DNA of 64,000 nt from Hybos culiciformis (Eukaryota > Arthropoda > Insecta > Diptera > Hybotidae): contig OZ023274.1 of NCBI GenBank assembly GCA_964007475.1, positions 58,920,076-58,984,075 of the forward strand, given 5' to 3'. Shown here one piece after another: positions 46,201-54,355 of the stretch (positions are counted from its first letter, which is position 1; every line of letters begins with the position of its first letter). The notes under the pieces are model-generated. The model saw only the letters and a list, made by a program, of their open reading frames with translations, made no database searches and was not told the origin of the DNA. Both the position numbers and the translations under genes were made by a program.

Positions 46201-47152
46201 ATTTAATGAATCGTATAATATTCCAACAACGTTCGATCACAACGATTCGAATCCTAATTTTTCAGCACAAAATGACTCCACTGAATTTCATCAATTTCCA
46301 TTAACGGAAGCAGTAAAACTTTGGTTAGTAAATGAATCAAAAGAAAAAACCCCCGAGCCATTATTACGATTACCAGGTGATCCACTACTTAGCACAGTAA
46401 TACGTTCAACATTAGAGAAAAAAACAGAACATTATTATTTAGATCATGAAGAAGAATGCTCAACAACCGACGACGAGGTTTATGATAATGATCAAAATAA
46501 TGAAACAAAATACAAAAATAACGAAATAAATGATAAAACAATGAAACAAGAATCAAAAATTAAAGATAAGGACTCAAAAAACTTGAAAAGCAACCCCTTG
46601 CATGTGTCATCTGTTAATAATTGTGATAATCATATGGACATTGACAGCGATTATAACAGCGATGGTCAAATTAAATATGATGATGATGACGACAATACAT
46701 GTGAGAGGGTTGCTATGAAAAACTCATCGGATTTTTCTTCATCTATAAAAGATATTTGCGTCCAAAAACATACTGATTTATTAGAATTTTGGGACGACGA
46801 ATTTATAGAAAATCCTCAAAAATGGCTAAGTCCAGAGAATGCAAATAAAGAGAACCAAACTATTATAGAAAAATTAAAATATCCAATAAATGCTAATCAA
46901 TTGCTTACTAGTAATTCAGCTTCAGCTAGTGATGAGCTTAAGCCATATGAAAGTTTATATGGAAAAACTGTAAATTATGATCAATTATTAGCTAATTATC
47001 TAAGCAATAATGTAACTAATAAGAACTATAAAAATGACACATTGCTTTTAAATAATAATAACAATAATCATTTTGATAATAATATTAATAATAATAATAA
47101 CAATAAAGATAATTGTCTTAAGCCACCTGAAATTTGTTGCATATTAATGTAA
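1226..47152 (+). CDS. Unnamed large acidic low-complexity protein with C-terminal CAAX-like motif, nine exons
   Basis: I do not recognise the family. Proposed exons are 1226-1394, 41209-41658, 41742-42017, 42150-42307, 42373-42561, 42634-42745, 43225-43337, 43399-43617 and 43673-47152. Every junction is GT-AG and phase-compatible, and the lengths sum to 5166 nt (1721 residues plus stop). The N-terminus is basic (MGKKGTKRK) with a Q run. Exon 2 is rich in N, S and Y and has R/G-type stretches. Exons 3-6 carry Y/P-rich segments (PYGYPPYNYYP; NNQFYPPVFYP). Exon 9 encodes an acidic, K/E/N-rich tail with a basic WQTVKRGKRGK patch, a conserved-looking block near FPLTEAVKLWLVNES...EPLLRLPGDP, an FWDDEF segment and a poly-N run. 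The protein ends CCILM, a candidate farnesylation signal (inference). No enzymatic domain is visible. Exons 2-9 are firm. Exon 1 is joined only by phase, splice sites and lack of an alternative, so its link across 39.8 kb is less certain. Confidence 0.72.
3624..4350 (+). mobile_element. Internally deleted hAT-family transposon remnant
   Basis: The ends match as inverted repeats: TAGGGATTGCA at 3624-3634 and TGCAATCCCTA at 4340-4350. GAATTCCGGAATTC-like subterminal motifs occur near both ends. Inside, the + strand frame 3824-4012 encodes a peptide with PPSERSFSIAGNFCTKVRSRL followed by an L..L.FSKHLL segment. That is the signature of the C-terminal dimerisation region of hAT transposases. The rest of the transposase is missing, so the copy is non-autonomous. 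Flanks (ATAATGAA and AAATGAAG) show only an imperfect 8-bp duplication, which suggests age. Confidence 0.8.
7788..8000 (+). repeat. ACTAGCTGTA-type RTE/SINE-like element, short copy
   Basis: It begins AACTAGCTGTATACCCGTGG, the start phrase of a widespread insect non-LTR/SINE-like repeat. It contains an AAAATCGGAGATTACTGA segment and ends in a TATATAGATATATA tail typical of RTE-type 3' ends. A second element with the same start phrase begins near 16569. There is no coding capacity. Confidence 0.5.
8218..8270 (+). repeat. 21-bp tandem repeat, about 2.5 copies
   Basis: The unit GTCAAAAATGTAACGCTGAA plus one T is repeated back to back, and the third copy diverges after GTCAAAAATG. No function is apparent. 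Confidence 0.85.
8623..8930 (+). repeat. Tandem duplication of a ~135-170 bp segment
   Basis: Copies at 8623-8757 and 8791-8930 share in order a TTATTTTTGNCATTAAATT block, an AATGCANGNAGAATAT block, a TTTTC.GAAGAA.TACTAAT block and a GGCATATTTGAAAA block. The divergence indicates an old local duplication or two adjacent copies of an unnamed repeat. Confidence 0.65.
10113..10370 (+). mobile_element. hAT-like MITE with GCGGAACT-rich ends
   Basis: The left end is CAGGGCTTTTTTTTGTGAAG and the right end is the inverted match CTTTACAAAAAAAAAGCACTG. Subterminal GCAGCGGAACT and AGTTCCGCAGC motifs also face each other. The length is 258 bp with no coding capacity. The CAGNGC terminus fits hAT non-autonomous elements. 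The 8-bp flanks match poorly. A GCAGCGGAACTGAG fragment near 40784-40797 may be a related scrap. Confidence 0.65.
10464..10936 (+). mobile_element. Foldback/MULE-like element with tandem CACCGTA arms and 9-bp target duplication
   Basis: The left arm is a tandem array of AATTCACCGTATGAGT-type units. The right arm is the inverted array of ATACGGTGAATTGCTC-type units. The ends carry TCCGGACAATTCACCGTA facing its complement. Immediately outside are identical 9-mers CTTTTTACT at 10455-10463 and 10937-10945, consistent with a target-site duplication. The middle contains a G-rich GGGCGGGGCGGGGTGGCGGG stretch. Open frames across the arms translate to IHRIAIHRIV-like repeats and are artefacts. Confidence 0.8.
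11942..11998 (+). repeat. Hairpin with TGTGTATACACAC core
   Basis: AAAATTTGTTAT pairs with ATAACAAATTTT around an ACAACGAGTTGTGTATACACACC centre. The core reappears in the larger hairpin at 28229-28390, so both probably belong to one MITE family. The boundaries of this copy are uncertain. Confidence 0.5.
12301..12718 (+). mobile_element. MITE with ~36-bp terminal inverted repeats and a nested inverted repeat
   Basis: The outer arms are 12301-12337 (TTTTATTAATCCTAGAAGAA and onward) and the complement at 12683-12718. A second inverted pair lies inside: about 12390-12433 and 12554-12607, around TTGTATTAAACGATCT and AACACAGAACTTT. The total is about 418 bp with no coding capacity. The target duplication is unclear because the flanks are T/A-rich. 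Confidence 0.65.
16569..17971 (+). repeat. RTE/SINE-like element with internal ~120-bp tandem array
   Basis: It starts ACTAGCTGTACCCGCACACA. It ends with AAATTTGGTAAAAATCGGTA, GCCGTTTCGGAGGAGTACGG, TAACTAACATTGTGACATGG and TTTTATATATTAGAAGATTA, which closely resemble the 3' portion of common insect RTE-derived repeats. Between them, about seven copies of a ~120-bp unit (17009-17850) repeat the phrases GGAGGTCAACAAATTTTTTG, AAATTTGAATGAAATCGGAC and AAGTCCGCCCC. The element has no long coding frame, so the array is an internal expansion, not a gene. Confidence 0.7.
21048..21381 (+). mobile_element. hAT-like MITE with near-perfect 8-bp target duplication
   Basis: The termini are CAGTGATGAGCTG (21048-21060) and the exact complement CAGCTCATCACTG (21369-21381). 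Flanking 8-mers are TTTATAGC (21040-21047) and TTTATAGT (21382-21389), matching at seven of eight positions. It is 334 bp long, non-coding, and contains an inner palindromic CTCTAGATCTAGAATCTAGAGAG stretch. The length, terminus and 8-bp duplication fit a hAT non-autonomous element. Confidence 0.82.
21882..21955 (+). mobile_element. tRNA-like head of a SINE-type retroelement
   Basis: A perfect A-box-type motif TGGTGTAGTAG (21889) and B-box GGTTCGATTCC (21933) are spaced 44 nt apart as in tRNAs. A T-arm GTGGG-TTCGATT-CCCAT folds well. The acceptor and anticodon stems do not pair properly, so this is not a functional tRNA. A non-tRNA body follows to about 22030. I infer a tRNA-derived SINE or tRNA pseudogene; the 3' boundary is not visible. 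Confidence 0.6.
23355..23663 (+). repeat. Two direct copies of a ~95-bp repeat
   Basis: Copies at 23355-23444 and 23564-23663 share CTTGACTTG, ACCGAATAGCGCCTTTATAT, ATTATACAAGATTT and ACATTGAAATTAGTATGAA. The second has a short internal insertion. They may be two insertions of one repeat or a local duplication. Confidence 0.7.
27104..27210 (+). repeat. ~32-bp tandem repeat, four copies
   Basis: The unit AATGAAATCATTTAGATGCA plus TCAGCGTAAAT-like sequence repeats with starts about 31-32 bp apart. The first and last copies are partly degenerate. Confidence 0.85.
27500..28215 (+). repeat. ~93-bp minisatellite, about eight copies
   Basis: Each unit joins a pyrimidine tract (TAATATTTCCCTTTTTTCTT), ATCTCTAAAAGAAAGAGAAA and a purine-rich AAGAAGATAAAAGAAGAAAA stretch. 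Successive starts of TAATATTTCCC lie roughly 85-97 bp apart. Units are nearly identical, indicating recent expansion. Short reverse-strand frames inside are not genes. Confidence 0.9.
28229..28390 (+). repeat. Long hairpin (MITE-like) with TGTGTATACACAC arms
   Basis: TGTGTATACACACAAACACA (28261) faces TGTGTTTGTGTGTATACACA on the other arm (28346-28365). The inner stem ATTATATCACTCGACC / GGTCTCGTGATATAAT closes on TTC. The outer AACAAATTT-type ends also pair. The core is shared with the hairpin at 11942. Confidence 0.75.
36964..37388 (+). mobile_element. hAT-like MITE with perfect 8-bp target duplication
   Basis: The ends are CAGGGTTAAAAATTTTATTT and its complement (one mismatch, CAGAGTT). 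Identical 8-mers ATTTTAAC flank it at 36956-36963 and 37389-37396. It is 425 bp long and non-coding, with several TTTCACTCCCAAGAGCGA-like internal phrases in both orientations. This is the clearest DNA-transposon insertion in the window. Confidence 0.9.
39084..39489 (+). mobile_element. MITE with AGAGCCCGTTCCCAAAC ends, likely TA target duplication
   Basis: The left end TAAGAGCCCGTTCCCAAAC and the right end GTTTGGGAACGGGCTCTTA are inverted repeats that continue with GAGACTATTTTA-like sequence. A direct TA at each outer edge suggests a TA duplication, as for Tc1/mariner-class elements. It is about 406 bp and non-coding. A truncated reverse copy lies at 48908-49160. Confidence 0.8.
40881..40982 (+). 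repeat. Cluster of TCTGGATTGTCCAGA palindromes upstream of exon 2
   Basis: The motif occurs as ACAATCCAGA, then TCTGGATTGTCCAGA, then TCTGGACAATCCAGA in alternating orientation about 230 bp before exon 2. The full motif is itself an inverted repeat with a 3-nt spacer. It may be a small foldback remnant or a protein-binding cluster. Confidence 0.45.
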
Positions 47153-47153
47153 C

Positions 47154-47269
47154 AATAAAAATAAAATTATTTTCATGAAGATGATAAAATTAAATAATAT
47201 CATGAGATAAAAATCCAAAAAAAAAAAAATACCTATTATTGTTAAATAATAATGAAAATACATAATAAA
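47154..47269 (+). promoter_or_regulatory. Candidate polyadenylation signals of gene 1
   Basis: AATAAA occurs at 47154-47159, just after the stop codon, and again at 47264-47269. The second is the likelier choice because it leaves room for a short 3' UTR. In AT-rich sequence such hexamers are common, so this is tentative. Confidence 0.35.
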
Positions 47270-48907
47270 ATATTTTTATTTCATACATTATACATTTATA
47301 TTTTATATAAATATCGATAAAACATTTATATTCATTGCATATTTTATTAGGAAGACGAAAACGAATTGTTATCAGTTATCACATAACATATTATTTTCTA
47401 TAAAAAATTATTGTGTAGTTATATGTAAGAATGAAGAAATATACCAACCTGCATGTATATTCTATATTCTTTCAGAATCATTACATTTATATTGTTTTTT
47501 TTTAAATGATCCAAGTCGAAAATTAACTCCGAAAAAAAACTTAAACATACATTATTTTTCTAAACAAGTAAAGAAAGTAATAAATATCAATTTGTATAAT
47601 CAATGTTCTGAGGTTCTGAGTATACAATTTTTTCAAAGTCTTAATCGTGCTAACGAGACACAATCAATATATAATAATTCTTTCTATAATATTTTTTTAC
47701 ATTTAAAACTTGTTTATCCGGGCGCATATTATCACGAAACTCTTTAAGGAGGAAAATTTTCAAAATCCATGCTCTCACATCCGTGTTTGACTCAACTATC
47801 CGTGTTAATGAAAAAAAAAATTCGAAATATTTTAAATCGTTCATAATACCTGAAATATACACACAAAAAATTTGCTGTAATAACAACATAAAATATTTTA
47901 AATGAAATTTTTTTGTATTTGATTTATTTGAAGTGAAAATTGAATAAATTTGCTATACGAATTTTTAAAATTAAAAAATTTAAATCAAAAAGTCTCTAGC
48001 TTTCAGTTTTGTCGATAATTATTTTTCCTTTGAATAGTGAAAAGTAACATAATTTTCCGAGGGAATATTATATCATTAATTTTAATAATTATGTACAATT
48101 TTCATTAATTTTTTTTTTTGTTTTTTAAGTATTTTTTTTTTTTAGCTTTTAGAAAGATTAAAAAATTAACCATTTGGAAAAAAAAAAAAAAATTGTTGCT
48201 TAAATTAGTTTTTAATTAACAAAGGTTGAACATTAAAACTACAAAATGCATATGAAATTTATACTAAATGCAATTCGATAGAAAATATTATTAAATTATG
48301 TTTAAAACAAAATAATAAATAAATAAATTACAAAGATAAAAAAAAATATGGAAATAAATTTTAAAACTTAAAAAAAATTGTTATACAATATTGAAAAATG
48401 AAATTTTGAAAAATTATAAATAAATGAAATTAATAAGAAAGTTACAAAAAATCTTTCCTTTTAAATTAAGATATTTTTCTAGTGAATACTTTTGTGCTAA
48501 AATATGCATAAAAAAGGTCATATTTTTCTTTTTCAAAAATAGAAGTCACAATTTTTGAGTGAGGGAAGAAAAAGCAATAATAATTATCCACTAGTAGATT
48601 ATTAGGCTGTTGTAAAAAGTAAACACGAAGTTTTTTTAATTATTTTTTGAATTGCATAAATACCGGCGAGCATAACCAATTCACAATAAGCAAAAATAAT
48701 TATAACATCAACAACATCATGGCAACGTGTCGTTATAACAGGTTGGCAACAATAAGTGTTTAATATTTTTTAACTAGGTGTGTACATTAGTGTATTTTTC
48801 CTGCATGCGATTTTCTTCTTTAAATGTATTCGTGTACAAAATCCAATTTTTCAGCATGCGTATTTTTTGACATTTCTCACAAATTTTGATTTTTTTTATT
48901 AATTTAA
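47270..48907. other. Intergenic stretch, no gene seen
   Basis: AT-rich sequence follows the end of gene 1, with poly-A/T tracts. I see no gene, RNA or clear transposon boundary here. Confidence 0.5.
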
Positions 48908-49160
48908 TAGAGCCCGTTCCCAAACTGACACTATTTTAGAAACTGAAATATTATTTTAATTTCTAGAATTTCTAGTTTTGGAACGACACGATTTTACTGC
49001 TGTTATTTTACAATTATTTTACAAATTAAGATTTTTTGACGTAAAAATCGTTCCGAAATTATATTTTATTTTTTAAAAACCTGCAAAGGGAAATTTTAAA
49101 TTTCCCATAACAATCTCATTTTATGGGTGTACTTTTAAGTGCACCTCATTTTTAAAAGCT
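48908..49160 (-). mobile_element. Truncated reverse copy of the 39-kb AGAGCCCGTTCCC MITE
   Basis: It begins TAGAGCCCGTTCCCAAACTG and continues as the complement of 39236-39489. It includes the GGAACGACACGATTTTAC, TTTTTGACGTAAAAATCG, CAAAGGGAAATTTTAAATTT and AAGTGCACCTCATTTTT phrases, then diverges near 49160. It lacks the other terminus. Confidence 0.8.
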
Positions 49161-49219
49161 AATGTAGACAGCCCGAATCCAACCCTGTACGAAAAACTTC
49201 CGATAAAAACCTTCGCTTC

Positions 49220-49320
49220 GTTCTAGTTTTTTAATAAAATTTTAAGAAGTCGCCGAAGTTGCACATAAGTTTTGTGCAACTTCGGCGACTTCTTAAAATA
49301 TTTCATTAAAAAACTAGAAC
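49220..49320 (+). repeat. ~50-bp-arm hairpin
   Basis: GTTCTAGTTTTTTAATAAAA (49220) mirrors TTTCATTAAAAAACTAGAAC (ending 49320). The inner arms AAGAAGTCGCCGAAGTTGCA / TGCAACTTCGGCGACTTCTT are exact complements. Only small indels separate the arms. This is probably a MITE relic. Confidence 0.8.
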
Positions 49321-49388
49321 AAAAAAAGCAATAAATGTGAAAAAAATCAGAAAACTAGATACATTGTTTCTATTCCATTTTTATTGAT

Positions 49389-50285
49389 GGGAGCGTCTAC
49401 AGTTACGGCAAACGTAACTCTTTTTTTTTTTTTTTAAGTTACGGCAACCGTAATCCTGTTCAAAATTGACTAAAGTTACGGCAAACGTAACTCTTTTTTT
49501 TTTTGAGAGTTACGGCAACCGTAATCCTGTTCAAAATTGACTAAAGTTACGGCAAACGTAACTCTTTTTTTATTTTTAGAGTTACGGCAACCGTAATCCT
49601 GTAGAAAATTGTCTAAAGTTACGGCGGACGTAACTTTTTTTTTTTTTTAGTGATTACGGCAAAGTTTTTTTTTGAGCATTATGACTTTTTTTTTAAATAA
49701 AAAGTTGTTATGCTGAATGGGGGACGGCCGCCGCCTCCCCCAAACCCCCTAGGGCTTCTTTTTTTTTTTTTTTTTTATTTTGCTTTGGCGCTTCGCGCTT
49801 TTAAAACTATTTTTGTATTTTTGTATAACTATGTAAGGTTTTACTATTCTTGCATTTTTTGTATGACGATGTAAGGTTTTTACTTGTCAATAACTTTCAC
49901 ATGTACACATAATTTATATTTTCTATTTTGTACACGTTTATAATTTTAATACTGTAGCCGAGAGGTAGAGTGGTAGAATGAAATGCTAAAGAACGAGGTT
50001 CGAATCCCGAAGAAAGGGTTAAAACAAAAAAAAAGGAAGAAAAGAAAGAAAAGAAAAAAAGAAAAACAAAAAAAAAAAGAAAAAAAAATTAAATAAATTT
50101 TTTTTTTTTTCGACAAAAAAAAATTGCCGTAACTTTAAGCATTATGTAAAAGTTACGGTTGCCGTAACTTAAAAAAAAAAAAAATAAGTTACGTTAACCG
50201 TAACTGTTAAAAAAAAAATAAGTTACGTTAACCGTAACTGTTAAAAAAAAAATAAGTTACGGTTGCCGTAACTGTAGCCACTCCC
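49389..50285 (+). mobile_element. Foldback/MULE-like element with GTTACGG arms and 9-bp target duplication
   Basis: The ends GGGAGCGTCTACAGTTACGG and CCGTAACTGTAGCCACTCCC are inverted repeats. Both arms are arrays of small palindromes (GTTACGGCAACCGTAAC type) separated by T-rich (left) or A-rich (right) runs. Identical 9-mers TTTATTGAT lie directly outside at 49380-49388 and 50286-50294. The centre holds a GC-rich ACGGCCGCCGCCTCCCCCAA patch, a GCGCTTCGCGC hairpin and a pol III-like promoter near 49955. There is no transposase frame. The 9-bp duplication and long TIRs fit Mutator-like foldback elements. Confidence 0.85.
49955..50007 (+). promoter_or_regulatory. tRNA-like internal pol III promoter boxes inside foldback element
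   Basis: A-box TAGCCGAGAGG (49955-49965) and B-box GGTTCGAATCC (49997-50007) both match the eukaryotic pol III consensus. They are 42 nt apart, as in tRNA genes. The flanking stems do not form a tRNA, so this is a SINE head or captured tRNA pseudogene. A T run downstream near 50098 could terminate pol III transcription. Confidence 0.55.
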
Positions 50286-50714
50286 TTTATTGATATATTC
50301 AAAATATTCCATTTCCGACAAATTATTGATATATTCAAAATATTCCATTTCTGACGATATTTAATTTTTTTTAATATTGTTGATATTTCTGAAAAGATTG
50401 TTGATACTTTTGAGAATTCCCTTAGTAAATTGATAAATAATTGTGTGATTCATTCAAATTTTAAAAAAATCAACTGATTTTACTTCACAAGGAGCTCATG
50501 CTAGTCAATCTCTTGAAATAGTTGATTAGTAAACTTTCGTTCTACCAAATGATGTCACATAGGATTTATAATTTTTAGTATTAGGACATTAAAGAAATCC
50601 GTTCACACTTTTAGTTTTTTGTTGTTTTAATTAAAAAATGACAGGAAAATAAGGAGAAATTTGCTCAAACTTGTGAAAAAGCAGAAAAGTTGGCAGCTTT
50701 GTTTTCTTGAAAGT

Positions 50715-51820
50715 CTTGTCTCCGCTTCAGGTTAAAAACTAATTTAAAACTATATGAGGAAAAAAAATATTTTTGAGAACCGATGATTTTTTGAATTTTT
50801 TTTCCAATTTTTTTATAATGTAACAAAAAGTGTGCCATACTGAGTGAAAATTTCTTAAAAAATTGTGAATTTGTATAGCTGGCACCCCTAAATTTTAGTA
50901 GGTTTGGCCCAAGACCAAGATCAATACAAACAGGTTGAGTAATACGCTATTTTTATGAAAAATGCCAAGTGACGTAATTGATATCCAGTATGTTCAAATT
51001 TTCTATATACATATAATTTGAATTTTTAAAGAAAATAAACAAAAAAACAAGAATTCAATATATGGAAATTGGATATCAATGACGTCAGAGACGGGGGCAT
51101 TTTTTTTTCCTTTTTGTTCAACATTACTCAACCAGTCAACCTATTTGTATTGATCTTGTTGATAGTTGAAACACAGAACGAAACTACTTTCGAGTGTAAA
51201 CACATTACAACCTGAAATGGAGACAGCACTTAAGTGCTGTCTCCACTTCAGTGTGAAACGTGTTTTACACAGGAAACTAGTTTCGTTCTTCGTTTAAAGT
51301 AGTTTTGTCCATATAAAAATTTGAAGTTGTTTGTAATAAGTTTTGCCCAAAACTACTAAAATTTAGGGGTGCCAACCATACAAATTCACAATTTTTTAAG
51401 AAATTTTCACTCAATATGGCACACTTTTTGTTGGATGGATCAAAAATTGGAAAAAAAATACAAAAAATCAACCGGTTGTCAAAAATATGTAAATAAAAAT
51501 ATTTGAAAGCAAAATTTAATTTATTATTTGAATTGAGAGCAAAATATAATTAAAATATTTGAAAAATTTGAAATATTTTATGAGGAATAATTTTTTGTCA
51601 CTATTCATTTTTATTTTTATTTTTTTTTTTATTTAAAAATTATGAATTGGAAAAAATTATTTTAAATTAAATGTTTTGTTATTAAAATATTATTTTGTTT
51701 ACTTCAATATTAAAAGTTTACAAATAATTTTTTTTTTTTTCGTCATGTCAAAGTAAACATAGAATTTGTAGTGTATACGCTTGTAGTTTAACACTTCTTT
51801 GAAGCTGAAGTGGAGACAAG
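50715..51820 (+). mobile_element. Composite of two back-to-back inverted elements with CTTGTCTCC ends
   Basis: CTTGTCTCCGCTTCAG (50715-50730) faces CTGAAGTGGAGACAAG (51805-51820). The same terminus appears twice more in the middle, flanking GCACTTAAGTGC (51226-51237), giving a perfect 26-bp palindrome at 51219-51244. Long arms also pair: 50823-50902 is about 96% complementary to 51350-51430, and the segment with AAGATCAATACAAA near 50920 pairs with 51150-51165. There is no protein coding. Confidence 0.75.
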
Positions 51821-52261
51821 GTATTAACCAAATTATACCAATAGTATGCGCTCGTGTGAATTGGAGCTTCAAGTCTTTTGTACATTATCCGTGGTACTAA
51901 CTGAAAGCTATTCAACGCTGCGCCGTAAATAAACTGTGAATTTAGTTTATTGAAAACGGTCCAAATTCCATTATTTTTATTTAAAAAAAAATTATTTCAT
52001 TTTCTCAATTTGAAATTTAAAAAAACTGAAAGTTTTTCAACTTCATGGTGTAAAGAAAGAAGTTTGATTTACAAAATAGTAAAAACAAAGTTACTAAGAG
52101 GAGAAGAAAATCCATATATTTTTCGCAAATAAATAAAAACTTAAATTAAACAATTTTCGCGAAATTAAATCGAAATTTGAAATAAATATGAATTCTATTT
52201 CAGCTACTGACTTTTTCGGTCGAATTAGACATATAGGTGAGAGAAATAAAATTATTTGTTT

Positions 52262-52375
52262 GTAAGTAGGTAGGTAGGTACCTACCTAAATCCATTTCCA
52301 TTCCCTCATTCTTATGAATTTATTCTGAGAAATCCATCTACCTACCTATCCCCCCTCCCCCCCACCCCCACAAAT
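52262..52375 (+). repeat. TAGG/CCTA microsatellite and C-rich tract
   Basis: GTAGGTAGGTAGGTACCTAC near 52265-52287 is followed by ATCTACCTACCTATC and a C-rich run near 52349-52369. These are simple sequence repeats only. Confidence 0.8.
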
Positions 52376-53377
52376 GTTAATGCCATTGTGGAGTAGGACA
52401 GCTGTGATGTGGGAATGTGCCATGATCCGTTATTGATCTTAAACGTATAAATTTTTTTGTTGTTTACCCAGCTATTAGAGCCACTTTTACATTTTGTTTT
52501 TCTTGGTAGGAGTAAATATACATTGAACGATTAAAAAAATGTGGTTTGTTTAAAATTTTTGTGGTATACCTACCTATTATGTCATTATTTGTGAGGTAAT
52601 TTATCAATCATCATAACAGGTGAAACGAGTCCCCACATCTATTTTATAAGGTTTTAAACCAATCTGATGGGCTGTACTCCCATTATGGAATTAAAGTCTG
52701 ATTATGTCACTGTTCCTTTAAGGTACCTATAGTTGTACTGTGTTATAGTCACAGTGAATTATTGATCTATATTCGATGTAGGTATCTTAAAAATCTAGCC
52801 ATCCGACCATATAAATAAATTACGAATCAATAAAATTGTTTTTTTTTTTGTCTTATAATCCATTAAAATTTGATTTACAGACTCTAATTCAGCATTTTCG
52901 AAAACGCATGTTAGTCTTTCAGACAGGAATATGGGCAGGTAAGTCCAAGCTTTAATATATACATATGTATTTCTATACATTTTTGCTATATAGGTAAGTA
53001 CATTGTAATATGTTTTTTTTTTTTTATGAATAAGGGACCTTCGAATCTTCGATCATAAAAAATATTTTACGAGAATTCTGTCTTCAAATTTTATATATTG
53101 AAATATTAATTTTTAATGTTGCACGAATGAATCGACGTTTAGATTCTTACGCTCGATCTGAATAATCATAATAGAAAATGAAGTCTGTAGTGAGTTGATG
53201 TCAAATGTAGAGATAAAAAACAGAATAATTTGGGTACCGATCTACTTAGGAATTTAAGTACAGGTATTATCGACACCGCGATTCCGGTATTACCGGAGAA
53301 ATTGAATACCGAAATACTGATAATACCGGATTCAGAATAACTCGTATATCAGTATTTACTAAAATATTTATAAAATC

Positions 53378-54355
53378 GGGATCGTGTCGAAATTCTGTAT
53401 TGCAAAATTCTTTGGTGCGAAATTCTGTATAACAAAAAGAATTCTGGATTGCAGAATTCTGTATTGAAAAAAAATTTATGAATAAATTTTGTATGTACAA
53501 AATTCTGTTTGACAAAATTCTGCTATAATGAAATTCTGCTACATTAAAATTCTGTATAGACAAAATTCAGTTATAGTAAAATTCTTTACGGCGAAGTAGG
53601 AGTAAAATCTAAAAAAGGAGATAATTACAAAAAACAAAAAAAATCCCATTATTTTATTGCTAATTAAATTCATCTTTTATTAAAAAAAATAAAATCTTTT
53701 TTTATATATAACAAAATTTTGTTTTTTAGATAACCCTTTTTTTATAAAGACAGATGCGTTGCAATTAATTTAAAAAACTCGCCATTTTCTAATTTTGTCC
53801 TTTTCTTCATAATTCTTTTAATTTTTTTTGATTGTTTCGCAATTTTTTTTTGTCATTGAATCTTTCTCCTCCTAGCTTAGCCTTTTCCAATAATATTTGA
53901 AATAAATAATTAATTTTTTAGATTACTCATCAATTTGTACAACCCTGAATGACGTTTACCCGCTAAACATTTTAATCGTCTATGGTCTACGCCAAGCTCG
54001 TACATTGTTTTGAGTCCTTGGAAAGCTCTCTGTATTGAATTTAAATTTAATTTTCAACAGTGTCCTCAAAAAAAATACGTAAAGAATTTCTGTATTGGAA
54101 AAATAAAATAAAAAATTATGCGCGCGCGCGCATAATTTTTTATTTTATTTTTCCAATACAGAATTTTGCAATACAGAATTTTGCAATACAGAATTTTGTA
54201 ATACAGAATTTTGCGGTACATAATTTTACAATACAGTATTTTGTTTAACAGAATTTTGTTTATACAGAATTATGCAATACAGAATTTTGTTAATACAGAA
54301 TTTTGCTAAACAGAATTTTGGTATACAGAATTATGCAACACAGAATTAAGACCCC
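53378..54355 (+). mobile_element. Foldback element with tandem CAGAATTTTG arms
   Basis: The left half (53388-53587) is a tandem array of AAAATTCTGTAT-type units. The right half (54135-54348) is the inverted array of ATACAGAATTTTGC-type units. Candidate termini GGGATCGTGTCGAAATTCTG and AACACAGAATTAAGACCCC resemble each other as inverted repeats. No clean target duplication is visible. Outer sequences with ACCGAAATACTGAT (about 53310 and 54642) suggest it may sit inside another repeat. Open frames here translate to repetitive AIQNFAIQNF strings and are artefacts. Confidence 0.7.
54088..54163 (+). repeat. Perfect 76-bp palindrome with alternating CG core
   Basis: TTCTGTATTGG at the left mirrors CCAATACAGAA at the right with no mismatch through AAAAATAAAATAAAAAATTA. 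The centre is ATGCGCGCGCGCGCAT (54118-54133). It lies within the right arm of the surrounding foldback. Confidence 0.93.

Noticed and set aside
53267..54248. Frames giving AIQNFAIQNF-type repeats on either strand
   Set aside because: They come from the CAGAATTTTG tandem arms of a foldback element.
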